Shown here piece by piece: positions 26,747 through 35,216 of a stretch of DNA of 64,000 nucleotides. The notes beneath the pieces were generated by a model, which was given only the letters and a program-made list of their open reading frames with translations, was not told the origin of the DNA and searched no databases. Positions within the stretch are counted from its first letter, which is position 1, and each line of letters starts with the position of its first letter. The position numbers and the translations under genes are program-made. Source of the DNA: Nitrospira sp. SG-bin2 (GTDB lineage: Bacteria; Nitrospirota; Nitrospiria; Nitrospirales; Nitrospiraceae); assembly GCA_002083405.1 (NCBI GenBank), contig LVWT01000012.1:1-64000 (forward strand), given 5' to 3'.

Positions 26747-27540
26747 GCCCCGAAAAACTTGAACAGTTGGTACGACAGATTCGTCAGGGACAAGTCACCG
26801 TGGAGCAGGCGCTTCAGCGCCTTCGATCCCTCCCCTTCGAAGATCTCGGCTTTGCCTCGCTCGATCACCACCGGTCGCTGCGCCAGGGGTTTCCCGAAGT
26901 CGTGCTCTGTGAGGGAAAAACCACCGCTCAAGTCGTCGCCATCACGCGCTCATTCATTAAGAAACGCGGCCCCTTTCTTGCGACCCGAGCGGAGCCGGCC
27001 GTTGCGCGAGCCATCTGCAAGCTGGACCGGCGGGCGCGGTACTATGCGGATGCGCGCATTGTCGCCATCCATGCGCCCTCCCAGAAACGGCTGGGCCATG
27101 TGCTCGTTGTGTCGGCAGGCACTGCGGATTCGGCGGTGGCCGAAGAGGCCCGTGTGACAGCGGAAGTCATGGGCAGCCATGTGGAACGGCTCTATGATGT
27201 CGGTGTGGCAGGCATCCATCGCCTGCTTGGAAGGAAAGAGCGGCTCTTCGAGGCGAGGGTTATCATCGTCGTCGCAGGCATGGATGGGGCGTTGCCAAGC
27301 GTGGTGGGAGGCCTTGTGGAGTGCCCGGTCATCGCGGTGCCGACCAGCCGAGGGTACGGCGCCAGCTTCGGCGGACTGGCTGCCCTGCTGACGATGTTGA
27401 ATTCTTGCGCGGCGGGTGTCGGCGTGATGAATATCGACAATGGATTCGGAGCAGGCTGTCTCGCGCACCGAATCAATAGGGGAGGCGCGAGGAGCGGGAA
27501 AGGCGCGACAGGCGAGCAAGGTGGGATGCCGAGCAAGTAA
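26743..27540 (+). CDS. larB: Nickel-pincer cofactor synthase LarB with altered C terminus
   Basis: A 265-residue LarB, the enzyme that carboxylates and hydrolyses nicotinic acid adenine dinucleotide to pyridinium-3,5-biscarboxylate mononucleotide. Its AIR-carboxylase-like domain is clear: VVSAGTADSAVAEEARVTAEVMG, VVAGMDGALPSVVGGLV and YGASFGGLAALLTMLNSCAAGVGVMNIDNGFGAG. The last 20 or so residues (GGARSGKGATGEQGG...) are low-complexity and encoded by a heptad-phased foldback element at 27481-27585 that also supplies the stop codon. Thus the native 3' end has probably been replaced. It overlaps gpsA by 4 nt; larC lies 760 bp downstream; no larE is in the window. Confidence 0.9.
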   Translation: MSPEKLEQLVRQIRQGQVTVEQALQRLRSLPFEDLGFASLDHHRSLRQGFPEVVLCEGKTTAQVVAITRSFIKKRGPFLATRAEPAVARAICKLDRRARYYADARIVAIHAPSQKRLGHVLVVSAGTADSAVAEEARVTAEVMGSHVERLYDVGVAGIHRLLGRKERLFEARVIIVVAGMDGALPSVVGGLVECPVIAVPTSRGYGASFGGLAALLTMLNSCAAGVGVMNIDNGFGAGCLAHRINRGGARSGKGATGEQGGMPSK

Positions 27541-27585
27541 CAACTTTTCCGCATCGCGCAAGTCGCGCCCGTCCGCACGTCACGC
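27481..27585. repeat. Heptad foldback element spanning the larB 3' end
   Basis: About fifteen consecutive degenerate 7-bp units, G/A-rich to the left and C/T-rich to the right. The arms share the inverted repeat GGCGCGAC-ag-GCG (27502-27514) and CGC-aa-GTCGCGCC (27557-27569). The larB stop codon (27538-27540) lies in the loop side. Units resemble those at 43092 and 61526. Confidence 0.75.
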
Positions 27586-27591
27586 TGAGCC

Positions 27592-28137
27592 TTATTTCAC
27601 CTCTAACGTGCCCCGCTTCGGCCACGAGACCATCATCGTGCGAAGGCCCTTGTCTCCATTCTTCAGCAACTTCATCCGCACTTCGTAGGAATACGTGCCG
27701 GAACCGGCGAGCTGTTTTCGATGATCTTGCCCGTCCCAGGAGAGTTCGATGGAAAGCGTGGGCCGTTCCGTGATGCCGGCCACAGGATGCACTTCCACTG
27801 GCCGGCGGTGTGAGAGAAAACGAAGGGAGGTCTTCGACGGAGAACTGATCAACGACGTGACCTCCAGAATCGTGGCTCCATCCAACTCTTTCGGCACTTG
27901 GGCGCTGACTGTGAACTGAAGCGATCCGTTTCCCGGTGTGTACGGACTCGGGGCCACATTCACGTCGAGAATCTTCAACTCCGGCTCCGGTCGGGGCGCT
28001 CGAGGCTGTTTGTTCTTCGCCCACCCGTCGTCCGAAAGCAGCAACGGAAGGCACAGACCGACAAGCAGTCCAACGAGCGGGGAAGTTCTTCGCAGACCTG
28101 TTCGAACTCGCGTTGAAACCGACGAGCGCGTACTCAT
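27592..28137 (-). CDS. Exported hypothetical protein (beta-sandwich)
   Basis: A 181-residue protein with a signal peptide (basic start, PLVGLLVGLCLPLLLS, cleavage near GWAKN) and a proline-rich linker (QPRAPRPEPE). The mature domain has short beta strands and ends W-x-G-x-D-H-x-K-Q-L-x-x-G-x-Y-x-Y-E-V, reminiscent of FlgD/FN3-like Ig folds. No family is recognised with confidence. It sits antisense between larB and larC. The start at 28137 gives a proper signal peptide; a longer frame reaches 28227. Confidence 0.7.
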   Translation of the reverse strand: MSTRSSVSTRVRTGLRRTSPLVGLLVGLCLPLLLSDDGWAKNKQPRAPRPEPELKILDVNVAPSPYTPGNGSLQFTVSAQVPKELDGATILEVTSLISSPSKTSLRFLSHRRPVEVHPVAGITERPTLSIELSWDGQDHRKQLAGSGTYSYEVRMKLLKNGDKGLRTMMVSWPKRGTLEVK

Positions 28138-28298
28138 AAGAATGTCGAGAAAGGGATCGTAGAGGAGCCGAGGCACCGACTGAGTTGCATTGGTCAGTTG
28201 GATAGCATAGCCACTACAGACTGTCAATGAGCCGTCGGCATGGATTGCCGTAGACCACCGCCTTGGGTAAGATGGGCGGCCATTGAACGGAGGATGGA

Positions 28299-29501
28299 GT
28301 GGGACGGCATCTGCATTTTGATTGTTTCTCTGGAATCAGCGGGGACATGGTGCTGGGCGCGCTGGTGAATGCCGGCTTGCCATGGGCGCGATTGATCAAC
28401 GGGCTCAAACGCCTCAAGCTGAACGGCTACCGATTGCGTCAGCGCGAAGTCCGGCGCGGCGCCCTCCATGCCACGAAGGTGGATGTCGTCATCCAGCATG
28501 GATTTCAACACCCTCTCAGCTTATCCCGCATTCGGCGAATTCTTGCGGACAGCACCCTGCCCGATCCTGTAAAGACACAGAGCCGCGCCGTCTTCGATCG
28601 GCTGGCTGAGGCGGAAGGTCTGGCCCATCGGGTTGCGGCGCGCGATGTGCATTTTCACGAAGTCGGCGTGATGGATTCCTTTATCGATGTGGTTGGCGGT
28701 ATCCTGGGTTGCCATCTCTTGAACATCACTCGAGTCACAGCCTCCGCAGTCAACGTCGGAGCCGGTACGATTCAGACCTCACACGGACTCTTGCCGGTGC
28801 CGGGTCCGGCCGTGGCTGCGTTGGCAAAAGGAATTCCGGTATACTCCGACGGTCCCCGCTGTGAGCTGGCGACGCCGACAGGGATGGCGCTGCTTCGGAC
28901 ACTGACATCGGAGTTCGGCGCAGCCTCGGTGATAGAAACCGCGGTGGTCGGATATGGCGCCGGCGACCGAGATCCTGAAGGTTGGCCGAATGCACTGCGT
29001 GTGTTTCTCTCGGAAGAAGCTCCCCTGGCAGAACGCCAGACCGATCATATTACGCAAATCGAAACGAATCTCGATGACCTCAATCCGCAAGCGTATGAGC
29101 ATGTGATGGAGCGGCTGTTTGCAGTCGGCGCGGTGGATGTCGCCCTGATTCCGGCCATTATGAAACGAGGCCGGCCCGGTGTGGTGCTGAGTTGTCTGGC
29201 CTCGCGCGATCACACCGATGCGGTGCTGGAGATCCTGTTCCAGGAAACCCCGGCTCTGGGCGCGCGAATCCAGGAACTGGGCAGACGCATCCTCCCTCGG
29301 CGCTTTGTCTCCGTGAAAGTGCCGGGAGGAGTCGTGCGCATGAAAATCGCCGCCATCGGCGCCGGGTGGGAAAAAGCTGCGCCGGAGTATATCGACTGCA
29401 AGAACATCGCCGATCGAACCGGCCGCCCGCTTAAGAGTGTCATGGAAGCAGCCTCTCGTGCCTATGACGGCAGGAAAGACACACGTCATCGGCCGTCATA
29501 A
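28299..29501 (+). CDS. larC: Nickel-pincer cofactor nickel insertase LarC
   Basis: A 400-residue LarC, which inserts nickel into the pincer nucleotide using CTP. It begins GRHLHFDCFSGISGDMVLGAL, the family signature, and contains HFHEVGVMDSFIDVVG (His-rich metal region), PTGMALLRTL and the C-terminal ETNLDDLNPQAYEHVMERLFAVGAVDVAL. The start is a GTG with GGAGG 6-7 nt upstream. It is a single continuous frame, unlike the Lactobacillus larC1/larC2 frameshift arrangement. It heads a plus-strand run with the exchanger, pdxA and rsmA. Confidence 0.92.
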   Translation: MGRHLHFDCFSGISGDMVLGALVNAGLPWARLINGLKRLKLNGYRLRQREVRRGALHATKVDVVIQHGFQHPLSLSRIRRILADSTLPDPVKTQSRAVFDRLAEAEGLAHRVAARDVHFHEVGVMDSFIDVVGGILGCHLLNITRVTASAVNVGAGTIQTSHGLLPVPGPAVAALAKGIPVYSDGPRCELATPTGMALLRTLTSEFGAASVIETAVVGYGAGDRDPEGWPNALRVFLSEEAPLAERQTDHITQIETNLDDLNPQAYEHVMERLFAVGAVDVALIPAIMKRGRPGVVLSCLASRDHTDAVLEILFQETPALGARIQELGRRILPRRFVSVKVPGGVVRMKIAAIGAGWEKAAPEYIDCKNIADRTGRPLKSVMEAASRAYDGRKDTRHRPS

Positions 29502-29566
29502 GAACACACCACCGTGGATTTACTTTTTTCTTTTCACTTTTTAGGACTCAGCTTGCGAGGCGATTC

Positions 29567-30577
29567 GTGACCACCATGCTCTACATCCTCATGTTTGTGG
29601 CCTCCGTCGCCGTGACGCTCGGCGGCTGTGCGCTGTTCACCAACGCCGTCGAATGGCTCGGGAAACGCCTCGGAGTGTCGGAAGGGGCTGTCGGCAGTAT
29701 ATTTGCCGCGATCGGCACAACATTACCGGAAACGTCCATTCCGATCATCGCCATTTTCTTCGGAGAGAGCCAGGAAGAAACTGATGTCGGATTAGGCGCA
29801 ATTCTCGGAGCGCCGTTCATGCTCAGCACGCTGGTGCTGCCGATTCTCGCGTTCCTGCTGATGCTCTATGCGTGGATGGGCAAACGTACAGCCCGATTTC
29901 AGCTGAACTATCGTGAAGTCATCACGGATCTGACGTTTTTTACCGTCGGATATGTCGTTGCCTTGGCCTGCATCTACATTCCCTCCCGGCTCGTGCATAT
30001 CATCGCGGCAGTCGGACTGATTCTTCTGTACGGCGTATATATGAGGCTTAAACTCAGCGCGCCTGAAGAGGAAGGAGGGGCAGGCGGCCAACTCGAACCG
30101 CTGATCTTCGCCAAATCCGCGGCTACACCGTCACGAATCATGATCGGACTACAGGCTTTCGCTGGTCTGGCCGGACTGATCTTAGGCGCACATCTGTTTG
30201 TCAGCGCAGCAGAGTCAATGGCCGGGATGTTTGCGGTTTCGCCATTGATCCTTGCATTACTCATCGCACCACTGGCAACCGAACTGCCGGAGATGTCCAA
30301 TAGCTTTCTCTGGCTCTATCGCAAAAAAGACCGCCTCGCCGTCGCCAATGTGACAGGCGCAATGGTTTTTCAGGGGACCATTCCGGTCTCGGTAGGTTTG
30401 CTGGGAACCGAGTGGGCCATCGCCTCCTCTGCATCGGTGACGATGGTATTGGCCGTGCAAGCAGTGGTGTTCTACCTGCTACAGCTCTTCATCGGCGGCT
30501 ATTGGCGGGCGTGGTTGCTGAGCAGCGGGGCGCTGCTGTATATAGGCTATACACTATATTTGGCTTTGGGACAGTGA
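29567..30577 (+). CDS. Sodium/calcium exchanger family membrane protein
   Basis: A 336-residue CaCA-superfamily antiporter with about ten membrane helices. The two internal alpha repeats are visible: GSIFAAIGTTLPETSIPIIA (about 43-62) and PLILALLIAPLATELPEMSNS (about 225-245). Both carry the conserved acidic residue that binds the cation. It would exchange Ca2+ or another cation for Na+ or H+ across the inner membrane. GTG start at 29567 with GAGG upstream; an ATG three codons later is equally possible. The stop overlaps a possible GTG start of pdxA. Confidence 0.85.
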   Translation: MTTMLYILMFVASVAVTLGGCALFTNAVEWLGKRLGVSEGAVGSIFAAIGTTLPETSIPIIAIFFGESQEETDVGLGAILGAPFMLSTLVLPILAFLLMLYAWMGKRTARFQLNYREVITDLTFFTVGYVVALACIYIPSRLVHIIAAVGLILLYGVYMRLKLSAPEEEGGAGGQLEPLIFAKSAATPSRIMIGLQAFAGLAGLILGAHLFVSAAESMAGMFAVSPLILALLIAPLATELPEMSNSFLWLYRKKDRLAVANVTGAMVFQGTIPVSVGLLGTEWAIASSASVTMVLAVQAVVFYLLQLFIGGYWRAWLLSSGALLYIGYTLYLALGQ

Positions 30578-30588
30578 GTCTCCACCCA

Positions 30589-31617
30589 ATGAAATCGACA
30601 TCGGCTACGACGATATCAGCGCGGCTCCCCCTTCTCGGAATCACGATGGGAGATCCAGCCGGGATCGGCCCGGAAGTGATCGCCAAGGCGGTTGCCGGAC
30701 GAAGGCTGCGAAATGTCTGCCATCCAATCGTCATCGGGTCATTTCCTGTGATGGAGCAGACAATTAAGGCACTGAACCTAAAACTCAAAGCCCTGCGCGT
30801 AGATAGTCATGAACGACAGCCCTGGCGAGAAGGAACTGTCGCGGTGCTCGATCCGCTTGAGCAACCACTGAAACGATTTACACAAGGAGTGGCGGCGGCG
30901 GCAACCGGGGCTGCGTCGGTCGCCTTTATAAAAAAAGGGGTCGAACTGGCTCAAATCGGCTGCATCGACGGGATCGTCACCGCACCGATCAATAAGGAAG
31001 CCATCAACATGGCCGGCTGCTGTTATCCGGGGCATACGGAGTTGCTGGCTGATCTGACCCGTGCGAAAGAATCCGGCATGATGATCATAGGCGGGCCGCT
31101 GCGCATCATGTTTGTCACGACTCACGTCGCGATCAAAGATCTCCCATCACTTCTCACTCGGGCAAAAATTGAAAAGGCGATCAGACTGGCACAACTGGCG
31201 CTGACTCAACTCTTTGGAATCAAAAAGCCCAGGATCGGCATCGCGGCGCTGAACCCTCACGCAGGCGAACACGGCCTGTTCGGCAACGAAGAATCCCGCG
31301 TCATTCTACCGGCGGCGCGGGCGGCACAGGCACGAGGCATCCTCGCCAGCAATCCGCTGCCCGCTGATACGCTGTTCGGCAAGGCAGTTCATGGAGAATA
31401 TGACGGAGTAGTGGCTCTGTATCATGACCAAGGGTTGATTCCTCTGAAGCTCATGGCGTTTGGCACGTGCGTAAATCTCACGGTCGGCCTGCCGATTATT
31501 CGCACGTCCGTCGATCATGGAACAGCATTCGATATCGTCGGCAAAGGCCTCGCCGATCCCGGCAGTTTACTCGAAGCAATCACATTGGCCGCCACCATCG
31601 CAAGGGTCCGGCCATGA
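30589..31617 (+). CDS. pdxA: 4-hydroxythreonine-4-phosphate dehydrogenase
   Basis: A 342-residue PdxA of vitamin B6 synthesis. Blocks seen are GITMGDPAGIGPEVIAKA, ITAPINKEAINMAGCCYPGHTE (metal-binding His), IKDLPSLLT, IAALNPHAGEHGLFGNEE and VALYHDQGLIPLKL. The start is set at ATG 30589. A GTG at 30574, overlapping the exchanger's TGA as GTGA, would add five residues and cannot be excluded. The next gene overlaps by ATGA. The pdxA-...-rsmA order parallels the classic pdxA-ksgA arrangement. Confidence 0.93.
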   Translation: MKSTSATTISARLPLLGITMGDPAGIGPEVIAKAVAGRRLRNVCHPIVIGSFPVMEQTIKALNLKLKALRVDSHERQPWREGTVAVLDPLEQPLKRFTQGVAAAATGAASVAFIKKGVELAQIGCIDGIVTAPINKEAINMAGCCYPGHTELLADLTRAKESGMMIIGGPLRIMFVTTHVAIKDLPSLLTRAKIEKAIRLAQLALTQLFGIKKPRIGIAALNPHAGEHGLFGNEESRVILPAARAAQARGILASNPLPADTLFGKAVHGEYDGVVALYHDQGLIPLKLMAFGTCVNLTVGLPIIRTSVDHGTAFDIVGKGLADPGSLLEAITLAATIARVRP

Positions 31618-31943
31618 CCACTCAGCCGGCCACGGCGCTTCAACGGCTCCAGCGACAACTGCACGAATTGGATGCGCTCGCCAAGCAGACACTGACTGAT
31701 CTCAACACCGTCGCAGGAATCGAACGCGTGGCGAAATGGAGGACCGCAACCATCGCAGTCCTTACAGAATCAGTGGGAGCCCAAGAAGGACAGACCTTTG
31801 CCGGGATTCACCCGGGACCGTGCTTCACCAACGATATGATCGAAGAATATACCGATTTAATCGACTGCTATCGAACGCCGCTGGCCGCCTTGATTCAACG
31901 GCTGTCACGGCCTTCTCCTATTCCGCCGGTGCATGGCGCGTGA
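31614..31943 (+). CDS. Small helical hypothetical protein between pdxA and rsmA
   Basis: A 109-residue soluble protein. The N-terminal half is a helix with heptad-like spacing (LQRLQRQLHELDALAKQTLTDL). It then has an aromatic-poor segment and F-A-G-I-H-P-G-P-C-F-T-N-D. No family is recognised. It overlaps pdxA by ATGA and rsmA by GTGA, so all three are very probably translated as a coupled unit. Confidence 0.7.
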   Translation: MTTQPATALQRLQRQLHELDALAKQTLTDLNTVAGIERVAKWRTATIAVLTESVGAQEGQTFAGIHPGPCFTNDMIEEYTDLIDCYRTPLAALIQRLSRPSPIPPVHGA

Positions 31944-32746
31944 GTCGCCCGGACCAGCCTGCTGCGATCAAACGTCTTGGACAGAACTTTCTCATCGATC
32001 CGAATATCGTCCGCAAGATTGTCGCAGCCGCCGCATTAGACTCAAACGATTCTGTATTGGAAATTGGACCAGGCCGCGGCATTCTCACAGAAACGCTTTG
32101 CCGATCGGCCAATCGTGTGACGGCGATCGAAGTCGATCCGAGGCTCCATGCCTATCTGAGCGAACAACAAGTGCGCTATCCCAATCTTACGCTGATCCTG
32201 GACGATGCGATGACCTACCCGATCGACGGCCTTCCAATCGGCACCATTGTTGTCGCCAATCTTCCGTACTATTTGTCCACTCCTCTTTTGTTCCGGCTGC
32301 TCGATCAGCGTGATCGATTTCCCCGTATGGTACTGATGCTGCAAAATGAAGTGGCTGACCGGCTCGTTGCCAAGCCTGGAAGTTCGGCCTACGGAGTGCT
32401 GTCGGTCATGGCACAGTATGCGGCGGAGATCACGAAGGCGTTTCGCGTCTCTGCACAGTGCTTCCGACCCAGACCAGAAGTCGGCTCTGCTGTGGTTCAG
32501 CTAAAGACCAGATCTCAGAGAGCACTGGACCAGGAACAAGAACCAAAATTCGCCGCCCTGGTCAAAGCGGCCTTCGCGCACCGACGCAAAACACTCGTCA
32601 ATTCGCTGAAGGATGAGGGCTACGCTCAGAGCAACACGGCTGAAATTTTGGCATCATGTGGGCTCGCATCAACCGTCAGAGCGGAATCGATCTCGATCGT
32701 ACAGTTTGTCGAGTTGTGCCGGCGATTGAGCTCCACACGCCACTGA
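31940..32746 (+). CDS. rsmA: 16S rRNA dimethyladenosine transferase (KsgA)
   Basis: A 268-residue enzyme that dimethylates A1518/A1519 of 16S rRNA. The opening K-R-L-G-Q-N-F-L, SAM-binding VLEIGPGRGILTE, the catalytic-type motif V-A-N-L-P-Y-Y, and the C-terminal CFRPRPEVGSAVVQL with AFAHRRKTLVNSL are all typical. The start is GTG 31940, overlapping the previous stop as GTGA and giving the usual short N terminus. It ends the pdxA operon. Confidence 0.93.
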   Translation: MSRPDQPAAIKRLGQNFLIDPNIVRKIVAAAALDSNDSVLEIGPGRGILTETLCRSANRVTAIEVDPRLHAYLSEQQVRYPNLTLILDDAMTYPIDGLPIGTIVVANLPYYLSTPLLFRLLDQRDRFPRMVLMLQNEVADRLVAKPGSSAYGVLSVMAQYAAEITKAFRVSAQCFRPRPEVGSAVVQLKTRSQRALDQEQEPKFAALVKAAFAHRRKTLVNSLKDEGYAQSNTAEILASCGLASTVRAESISIVQFVELCRRLSSTRH

Positions 32747-32840
32747 TGGTTCCGGGTCCATTGAGGATCATGTATCCATCCGCCCCGCACGTCTTCTTCC
32801 GTAGACGAAGAATCTTTGTTGCTTCCCTCAAGTTCCGGCA

Positions 32841-33542
32841 TCAGCGCATAGGCATCAGACTGCCCCTATATTCGATTCTATTCGCTCTCATGCCGGCCTG
32901 ATAGCCATGGTAGAACCCGATGACCTTCTTTACATAGGCCCTCGTTTCCTTGTACGGCGGAATCCGGCGATAGCGGTCGACCTTCCCCTCTCCTGCATTG
33001 TACGCAGCGAGCGCAAACGGAACATTGCCGTGAAATCGATTGAGGAGATATCGGATATGTCGAGCGCCGCCGGCGATATTATCCCTCGTATCGTACATGT
33101 TCTTTACCCCATGCCGGATCGCTGTTTCGGGAATCAGCTGCATAAGACCGACAGCGCCCGCCTTGGAAATTGCCAATGGATTAAAGCCTGACTCCGCCTT
33201 CATGATGGCCATCAATAACGCCGGAGACAACCGGTTTTCCCGGGCATAGTGTGCAACCGCCTCTTCAAGTTCTTGGTCCGATACTGCCGCATGATATCGA
33301 TGCCGATTCGTGACCGATATGAGTTTCCGGTCACCTGGCACGTTCGCCACATGAACAATTCCGGTAGAACTAATGGACCGATGATCATCGCCCTCCGCAT
33401 GTGCCGGAAAGGCTGAGACCACAACGAGCAGCGCTGCCGCATACACCCGTGTTCTTCTTTTCGATACTTTCTTGTTACAGAGGCCGCCTATCCGTTCAAC
33501 CGGCCGATCACTCGTGCGGCGCAAGGCAAAGGATGTTGGCAT
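32841..33542 (-). CDS. Lytic transglycosylase (SLT domain)
   Basis: A 233-residue exported peptidoglycan lyase. A signal peptide precedes FPAHAE. The SLT domain covers residues about 105-220, with the catalytic Glu in MAIMKAESGFNPLAISKAGAVGLMQLIPETA, then NIAGGARHIRYLL and ALAAYNAGEGKV. It cleaves glycan strands with 1,6-anhydro-MurNAc formation, which connects with anmK (38267) for recycling. AGGAG lies 8 nt before ATG 33542. Confidence 0.9.
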   Translation of the reverse strand: MPTSFALRRTSDRPVERIGGLCNKKVSKRRTRVYAAALLVVVSAFPAHAEGDDHRSISSTGIVHVANVPGDRKLISVTNRHRYHAAVSDQELEEAVAHYARENRLSPALLMAIMKAESGFNPLAISKAGAVGLMQLIPETAIRHGVKNMYDTRDNIAGGARHIRYLLNRFHGNVPFALAAYNAGEGKVDRYRRIPPYKETRAYVKKVIGFYHGYQAGMRANRIEYRGSLMPMR

Positions 33543-33901
33543 CGGTGCGCTCCTCTCAATCAATTACGGTCATTATCCGATTCTGTGAGACCTCTCCAGG
33601 CTGAAACGCCCTCACACAGTCAGGACTGACATCCGCAGCTTTCATGCCAAAACGACTTTGGGCGCATCGATAAAACTATTCGAATTACCAACCGTTTAGA
33701 CGCTGTCACCCCTCCCAACTTTCGTAGGGAGGGGTGACACATCGGATCGAGTTTTCCGTTCTTATCGACGCATTTTGCGTCTCTACCGCAGCACCACTCT
33801 CCGTGCAACGTCGAACAATACTCAGTCTCTTATGGTATGGTTAACCGAAGGATAATGGGCGCCTCATGGCCGTGCTTATCGCATCACCAGGTTAATTTCT
33901 G
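33543..33901. other. Intergenic region between divergent genes, no coding seen
   Basis: About 360 bp between the lytic transglycosylase and the small lipoprotein. Apart from the perfect inverted repeat at 33703-33738, nothing is recognised. It presumably holds the promoters of both divergent genes. Confidence 0.5.
33703..33738. repeat. Perfect 13-bp inverted repeat
   Basis: TGTCACCCCTCCC (33703-33715), a 10-nt loop, and GGGAGGGGTGACA (33726-33738). No T-run follows on either strand, so it is not a standard intrinsic terminator. It could be a foldback repeat or an RNA structure in a leader. Confidence 0.8.
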
Positions 33902-34288
33902 ATGAATAGCCGTATGCCCATACGAGGGATCACCTGTCTGTGCCTAGTGCTAGGACTCATGACCGGGTGTGCTAAGGAATTTGTTGTGTTTCATAGTGCA
34001 TCGGGAGACCCTCTGCTCATCTCGCGCCGAGCCTTCACCTCCGAGGAATGCATCGAAAAAGTGAAAGAGGATGCTGTGCGCCTGGGCGTCACCTTTCGAC
34101 ATATTCACATCCGAGGAGACGTTGTAGGCCGCTCGTTGCTGTGGCCACTCCATCCAGGCTACGCCTGCGAAGCAGCGATCGGCTCAGAACAACCACCGGC
34201 AGGTGCCTATCCGATGAGAACAGACCTCTTTCTAAGGGGTCATGATGCCCGTCAGCCAGGCAACTTCCCTCAGTACCCCACTCCGTAA
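33902..34288 (+). CDS. Small putative lipoprotein
   Basis: A 128-residue exported protein. The signal sequence ends L-M-T-G-C at about residue 23, compatible with a lipobox, so it is probably lipidated and envelope-attached. The mature part has four more cysteines or aromatic clusters but no recognised domain. It ends in a Pro-rich tail (PQYPTP). It lies alone upstream of a structured leader and the gene at 34586. Confidence 0.65.
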   Translation: MNSRMPIRGITCLCLVLGLMTGCAKEFVVFHSASGDPLLISRRAFTSEECIEKVKEDAVRLGVTFRHIHIRGDVVGRSLLWPLHPGYACEAAIGSEQPPAGAYPMRTDLFLRGHDARQPGNFPQYPTP

Positions 34289-34585
34289 ACAAGATTAAGA
34301 ATAATTTCTCCTTAACTCATTCGATTCATTGACATCCCTTAATCTAGTGGGGTATTAATCCATAGCCCCATCCTGTTGTGGACTCATATGGTAATTGGCG
34401 TATGTCCGTGCCATTACGAAAGGAGGTCAAATGACGGATCGGGGGAAATAGCTCTCCCCAAGCCAAGCACCATATGTAGGACATTCCACGGTATTGCGAA
34501 GCAATATACCCCGTTCAGGCTGGGTAAACATTCAACCAATTGAGATAATCCCCATTCACGTGACCGGATTGGCAAAGGAGTAAGA
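34289..34585 (+). other. Structured 5' leader with a possible six-codon peptide
   Basis: The stretch before the 34586 gene carries AAAGGAGGTC followed by a mini reading frame ATG ACG GAT CGG GGG AAA TAG (34432-34452 approximately; MTDRGK). Then comes a GGGG/CCCC hairpin across the stop, then a GGTAT-TGCGAAGC-ATACC-like hairpin. The ribosome site is the best in this neighbourhood. This could be a leader peptide or a cis-acting RNA. No known riboswitch class is recognised. Confidence 0.35.
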
Positions 34586-34960
34586 ATGGAAGACCTGGTA
34601 ATCGAAGATGGCGCAACATCTGCACTTGAAATTACGTTGGGCGACTTTCTCGTCTTTATCAACTGGATGAACCAAACAGAAAAATCCCTCGACCGCGCAG
34701 AACCCTTGCCGGCGTTGCCCAACCTGGATTCGGCCAAAGTCCGTGGGTGGATTCAATTGGTGCAACGGCTGGAAGAACGTTTCCGCCGGAGTGAGGAAAA
34801 GAAGTTGGCGCTGGAGGCCAATGTGATCGCACAGGAAGCCCAACTCGGGCAGTTGTTGTCCCATCTCCACACAAATATTGCCTCTCTCTATGAAAACCTC
34901 GGGCAGGTCCAGAAGGCCGAGGATGTCCGCCGGCGTGCTGAAGCATTGCACTGCGCGTAA
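34586..34960 (+). CDS. Helical hypothetical protein (124 aa)
   Basis: A 124-residue acidic protein. The C-terminal half is a long helix or coiled coil (LVQRLEERFRRSEEKKLALEANVIAQEAQLGQLL), ending in a TPR-like SLYENLGQVQKAEDVRRRAEAL. No family is recognised. AAAGGAG lies 6 nt before the ATG. A strong inverted repeat follows at 34979. It could be a cytoplasmic adaptor. Confidence 0.7.
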   Translation: MEDLVIEDGATSALEITLGDFLVFINWMNQTEKSLDRAEPLPALPNLDSAKVRGWIQLVQRLEERFRRSEEKKLALEANVIAQEAQLGQLLSHLHTNIASLYENLGQVQKAEDVRRRAEALHCA

Positions 34961-34978
34961 TCGTGATTAGATACCAGG

Positions 34979-35019
34979 CCCCCTGGAGAGGCAGCTTTTC
35001 GTTTTACCTCTCCAGGGGG
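34979..35019 (+). terminator. Strong hairpin, probable terminator of the 34586 gene
   Basis: CCCCCTGGAGAGG (34979-34991), a 15-nt loop, then CCTCTCCAGGGGG (35007-35019). It starts 19 bp after the stop codon. The following bases are T/C-rich rather than a clean U-tract. Confidence 0.65.
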
Positions 35020-35112
35020 TCACCTCTTTCATAGCCCTCATTTTCACTCATGATTTCGTAGCGGCCTCAAGTCCCATCCTTGACATCGGCATGGGACGAT
35101 TCAGCATTTTCC

Positions 35113-35140
35113 TTGTTGAACCAGTAGCTTAGGCTATACT
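35113..35140 (+). promoter_or_regulatory. Possible sigma-70-type promoter for the diguanylate cyclase
   Basis: TTGTTG (35113-35118) and TATACT (35135-35140) are 16 bp apart, about 77 bp before the start codon at 35217. Motif-only evidence. Confidence 0.4.
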
Positions 35141-35216
35141 TGCTATCAGGCAAGAAAATCAGCCATGAGCAGGTTGCTGCTACGCCGAAAAGCTGATGCT
35201 CCAGCAGCGGAGAGCG

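Noticed and set aside
34289..34585. c-di-GMP or other known riboswitch upstream of the 34586 gene
   Set aside because: Conserved core sequences of the known classes are not found.
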